Under the pieces are notes generated by a model that was not told the DNA's origin, searched no databases, and was given only the letters and a program-made list of their open reading frames with translations. The position numbers and the translations under genes are program-made. Positions 59,766 through 64,000 of a stretch of DNA of 64,000 nt are shown one piece after another (position 1 is the stretch's first letter; the number at the start of each line of letters is the position of its first letter). The DNA is taken from positions 1,481,713 to 1,545,712 of the forward strand of contig CAJFCJ010000004.1 in assembly GCA_904063045.1 (NCBI GenBank), read 5' to 3'. The stretch comes from Dimorphilus gyrociliatus (lineage: Eukaryota > Annelida > Polychaeta > Dinophilidae).

Positions 59766-62700
59766 ATGTCGAACACTGCCCAGCCGAGAAGCGAAAGCGG
59801 AAAGATTTACGACGGTCAGGTGGCGAGTGCCGCATTGGCGCTCGGCGCTCTACAGTACGACAATGGAATAGCTCAGGGATACAGTGGTATGGACAATATG
59901 TATCCAACATCGGTAACGGGCGTCGGTCCGACCTCAACTCACAACCTCCCTCATTATCCTACCTATTCTCAGCCCCATCACTCTTCGTCGGAAGACGCTC
60001 AACAGAAGAGGGATAAGGATCAAATATACGGGTCCGTATAAGAAAAATGGATCAGAAACGGGTCCGTCATGTTATAGTGCATCATCGGATAATCCTTCCT
60101 TTTTCAGCCATCCACTCTTCCCGCTACTCGCCTTAATCTTCGAAAAGTGCGAGCTAGCTACCTGTACGCCCCGAGATCACGGAGTAACCGGCGGCGACGT
60201 GTGTTCATCCGAGTCATTTAATGACGATATCCGTGTATTCTCTCAGCAGGTAAGTGAGAGTCCCCGACCTTTTTTATTTTTAATTTTATCTGTAGTCTTT
60301 GCTCTTTTTTCCCTCACTAAACCTTACAACTTGCTGCCCAACGGGCAATGCAAGAGGCAGTCGTTAAGCATTATCAGATCGACGCGCGTCTCGAAAATTA
60401 CCGGGGACGGCGAACGAGTAAAAGTATAATTTATAGACGCGAAGGGGGCGAAGAAAATTCCGCGTTTCGCTTCTGGTCAAACGTTAGAGAAGATAAGGCG
60501 ACTGTAGGAGAACAGCTGCTACCTCGAGCTGTATCCGAAGGAAATTCTATCTTGCACCATCCTGCACTACGCCGCCACAACGTTGGGCGCGCGCCATTTG
60601 TTTACGAATTTAATTCGAAAAGTTTATACATTTACATTTGCCACTATGCGGCGTTGAAATGATTTTTTTTGTTGTTGTTGGATAGACTGAAAAAAAGACG
60701 AGCGGAGAGGGAGAAGGGGGCGTTAGGGGATAAAAAAAACTGCAACATTTTTGTGTCAGTTAGTGTCAGTTTGTCGGCAGCAGCCGCACGCTCTCCTTCT
60801 GTTCTCTCCTAACTTTTCTTTTTTTTCTCTTCCCTTCCATTCTGTCAGTCTATTAGGTTGTTCATCATTTTTTTCCACTTAAACATCCTCCTTCTAACTA
60901 TTCATTTTCTTCCTCATTTTATGTTAGTGTTTATTTTTTTCATTCTCTTTCTCTCTAGCTCTCTTGCTATTTCTTTCTCTACCCATCCCATTTATTAGTG
61001 TATACGTACGATTATGAATAATTTAGAGTTTGCCTCTCCCTCCGAAAAAGTGATTGCATTTGTTGATCTGATAATAGGATATTGATATTGACCTCTTAAC
61101 GACCTTGATTTGTGCGCGCGCGTACTGGAGAAGGGTCATTAATCATTTTACCAGCTGGCTCTCAGAGTGATTCAATCAATGACCTACTTTGAGCCGACGA
61201 TACCTTTTGAAATAATCATGGCGAGTTGTCTGCATGACTCTGCATTGAAGGCGAGTAGCGCTCGGTATTTAAACGCCTTTGTAGCCCAATATATGAAGAT
61301 GTCCTTCTTTTTCATCTATAGAAATCATCTTCACCCCTATATTTTTCTTAAAACCGGTCTCTATTTAATAAAATATAAATTGTGAAAAATCACTCTATAT
61401 CGCCCCCAACGGTGACCGGATCCAGAATTGTTTACGATTACGGATTTATGTTTATTTACCTTTCTCCGAGACTAATCACCGTCGCCTATACTGACATTAA
61501 CTTGTTTACGGGGCAGCCGTTTGTTTACAGCGTGAAAAATGTAGGAATTATTGGAAATTCATTGGCTGGCGCCGTTAATATAAATATATAAATGAATCGG
61601 GCGGCCGTAATAAAAGTTGATTGTATTAAGACTCTATTCGATTCTTCGCCCATGCCTTATTAAACCTATTGCGTATATCTTACGTAATAGTTGAAATATA
61701 TCCAAACTAATTTGCATTGACGTAATTAAGTACGTTTCATTTTAAACTTTTTAAATTGTCTTGGTAACTGTATAATATCAGAAAACGTTATTTTTCTCAT
61801 AAAGTTAATATACACGGTCATTCAGTTCGTTCATATAACAATGAATTTCATGACGGTGTATTTTTTAAAACTAGTTTTTTCTAAAATATAAAATACATAT
61901 ATATGCAAGCGGAGTAATCGCTTAAACGCGTCTGCGTACATTAATCGACTTATGTATACGCAAAGCAAATATTGATTAGTCAGTAGGAGAGTTTTTTTCT
62001 TCGTTTCTTTTATTACTTGCATAAAACGGTCCAATATACACAGAGGACTTCTTTAACGGAGGTTAGGAATAGTAGGAATTTTCCTCTTTTCCCTCAATTT
62101 AATTTATGCCTGTATTATGCATATTAACCTACATATATGTACGTACAAGCGTGAAATGCAAAAAGGATAGTAGCTCTTTTGCTCGCCCCCTCCTCCCCCC
62201 CTCTCTCTCTCTCTCTCTTTTAGTCTACCGTTGAGGTTTGGTATAATCAACCAAGTGAGAAAATGTAATTTTTATCGGAGCGAGCCGAAATGTTTCGATG
62301 ATTCGGAAGAGCATTTGGCTGCCTTAATCGCCTCTCACTCCGCATATTTTCCAAACAGGTGACCCTAATTTATAGCAGGAGCCTTTTTGCTTTCTCTTCC
62401 AGATGTGTCCGTTAAATAAAAAAAATGGACGAGATAGATAGGTTTTTCCCGTTTATCCGTATCGTTGTATTCCTGTTTCAATTAGGAAAACAACGATTAC
62501 CGACTTTGTGATTGTGTAATCAACGACAATTCGTAGGCCGTGAGAGGAAGTTGGAGTTGGTCAGAAAGATAACGCTTATCTGCTGACTCGGATGGACTCG
62601 TTTCCGGTTTATATAGCTTTTAAATATAATCTATACGTACGTGTTTTTAGAAAGAAATGGGGGGAAGAGGGGCGGGCTATAAGAAAAAATAAGTTTTCTT

Positions 62701-63447
62701 CACCGCCATTTTCAATCCGATTACGGCAAGCGATTAAGAAAGAAAAACGTTTAGCCTTAGCTACAATGCCCACAAATCGGAAATGTAAACTTTAGCGAGT
62801 GTTGACCGTGTAGGGGTGAGACGTAAACAATAGTATAGTAGTAAGAGTATACAATATAAACGTTTCGTAGCTCATATAGTGTATTCGTTACCAACTTTTT
62901 ACAATTAAGAAGCTTTAAAATTAATTAAATAATTCAATTATCTTGACAATTTCTCAAATTTCTCAAATTTTTCAAGTTTTTTTTCTCCATCCCTTTTTAA
63001 AATCATTATTTAACGACCTGAAGTTTTAGTTTTCTATTATTTCCCTAAGTCGCCGACTGATCCGAGAAAACAATCACGACCACACCGTTCGTAGCGCGAT
63101 TATACTGAGAGATCAATTTCAAACAAATGTGCTCGATCCAACGTCGAAATAGACTGCGAATGTAATCCAAACTGCCGTACACACTCGCCATTTGCATATC
63201 CATTGTGTGCCTGGCGGTCATTATGCAAATTAGCCTCAGCAATAACGCGTTCGTTGTACAAACAATATGTTGCACAAGGGGGAAAAAGGTGCGACAGATT
63301 AGAGTATGAAGGTTTTGTAGGCCTATAATAGTTTTAAATAAAAATAAGTTCAGTTGAATAAGCAATAATAACAATCCGTTTTGTTCGTATACACAGACGA
63401 AAGCCGAAAAGCCATTCTTCTCGGCCAACCACGAGCTCGACACATTG
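59766..63447 (+). CDS. MEIS: MEIS/homothorax TALE-homeobox protein, first three coding exons
   Basis: Transcription cofactor that pairs with PBX/Exd and HOX proteins. Exons 59766-60031, 60108-60249 and 63397-63447 give the first 153 residues, ending at a GTAAGT donor; the rest, including the homeodomain, is beyond the window. After a variable N-terminus rich in Tyr, Gly and His, the MEIS A block begins: KRDKDQIYG, then [34 protein letters not shown] and [15 protein letters not shown], part of the PBX-interaction domain. The first donor is GTCCGT, weaker than usual but required by phase. The intron of 3.1 kb before exon 3 is the longest in the window. Confidence 0.95.
60250..63396. other. MEIS second intron, 3.1 kb
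   Basis: No exon found. Pyrimidine-rich stretches at 60790-60990 and 62186-62220, CpG-rich patches near 60590 and 61110, and TAGGCCTA at 63318-63325. A stretch at 63045-63260 is less AT-rich than its surroundings and is a candidate conserved element. Confidence 0.4.
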
Positions 63448-64000
63448 GTAAGTCTTGGTTATTCTATTAAATAGCTATACACAGTAGATCGATGAATGCA
63501 TTTAAGTATAGTATAGTTAAGGGTCTAGCCACTGTAGAATAGATATATATATTTTAAATAAAACTCATTTTAATGGCATTTAGATACATAATGCGTCTTA
63601 GTTGGTATTCGGTACAATGCGTTGAATATATTCAACCAACGTACATTCCCTATATATTATATAATATTATGCTATAGATAGAATAGTATACGGAAACATT
63701 GTCTAATTTCTTTTCTTATACAGTATAAACTGTGGTATTTAAATAAGACAGTGTTAAAAGAAAACCTATATAGGCCTAGACAGTATGTATTTTTAAATAG
63801 TTATATATATAGTATCTACCTATATACAAGTATATATATATATATATATATGTATTTATATATAGAAATTACATACATATATATATAATCTATATTATAC
63901 ATACATTTATACAGAGTATATATGTCTTTTACTGTATATAAAGTATATTGGCGCCGGGTTTATCGATCGGCCGATCAGGCGACCATGACGAAATATGACG
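63448..64000. other. Start of MEIS third intron
   Basis: AT-rich with TA tracts at 63800-63860, several ACTGTATA/TATACAGT motif copies and TAGGCCTA at 63771-63778. No exon before the window end. Confidence 0.4.

Noticed and set aside
59689-60016. Overlapping open frames in the MEIS first exon
   Set aside because: They are other-frame shadows of the MEIS N-terminus; only the 59766 frame leads into the MEIS block.
1-64000. CRISPR array, transposon genes, tRNA or rRNA
   Set aside because: No spaced direct repeats, transposase or reverse transcriptase motifs, or cloverleaf signals were seen on reading both strands; a covariance-model search would be needed to exclude small RNA genes.

Overview
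This window is a stretch of nuclear genome from a small, gene-dense invertebrate animal. The evidence is: spliced protein-coding genes with GT...AG introns that are mostly 50-80 bp long; metazoan families throughout (PFAS, SNX-BAR, XRRA1, CCDC66, FAM120, TMED, a class A GPCR, MEIS); an antistasin-type cysteine domain, typical of annelids, molluscs and cnidarians; and AT-rich non-coding DNA. A compact lophotrochozoan, perhaps an annelid with a reduced genome, fits best, but that is inference from gene style only. All gene models were built by hand from splice sites and reading phase. Where I call a model complete, the exons sum to a multiple of three.

Layout, 0-45 kb (dense): 3' end of an SLC22-type transporter (+); PFAS, purine synthesis, 14 exons (-); a four-SH3 adaptor with a homogenised 16-residue repeat (+); a membrane-tethered antistasin-like protein (-); a divergent profilin (+); a two-TM guanylyl cyclase-like protein lacking one catalytic Asp (+); a 609-residue orphan (+) after a 3.5 kb gap; an SX-BAR-type sorting nexin (SNX5/6-like) (-) carrying a one-TM gene on the opposite strand inside an intron; XRRA1 (+); an orphan type I membrane protein (+); a FAM120-like protein (-); CCDC66 with two microexons (+); a nitric-oxide-synthase-type reductase with no oxygenase domain and an acylation-type N-terminus (+); an LRRC74-like LRR protein (-); a one-TM SPFH/band 7 protein (+); a p24/TMED cargo receptor (+); and a Tre1/Moody/GPR84-like GPCR (+).

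Layout, 45-64 kb (sparse): here the style changes. A gamma-butyrobetaine-dioxygenase-like gene (-) is spread over more than 6 kb with introns up to about 1.9 kb. A 6.6 kb gap follows, then the first three coding exons of a MEIS/homothorax TALE-homeobox gene (+) that runs off the window; the homeobox itself lies outside. The non-coding DNA here is richer in CpG and holds repeated TGACGTCA palindromes and PBX/MEIS-type sites near the MEIS start. It looks like a developmental regulatory domain with the dioxygenase as a bystander gene.

The genes do not form one pathway. Several neighbours are divergent pairs sharing short promoters (SNX/XRRA1 248 bp, FAM120/CCDC66 265 bp, PFAS/SH3 adaptor about 620 bp), and several are convergent pairs with very short gaps (SLC22/PFAS 22 bp). 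The most unusual items are the reductase-only NOS-type protein, the metal-site-deficient cyclase, the concerted 96-bp coding repeat, and the MEIS-proximal regulatory landscape. I found no tRNA, rRNA, CRISPR array or recognisable transposon gene.
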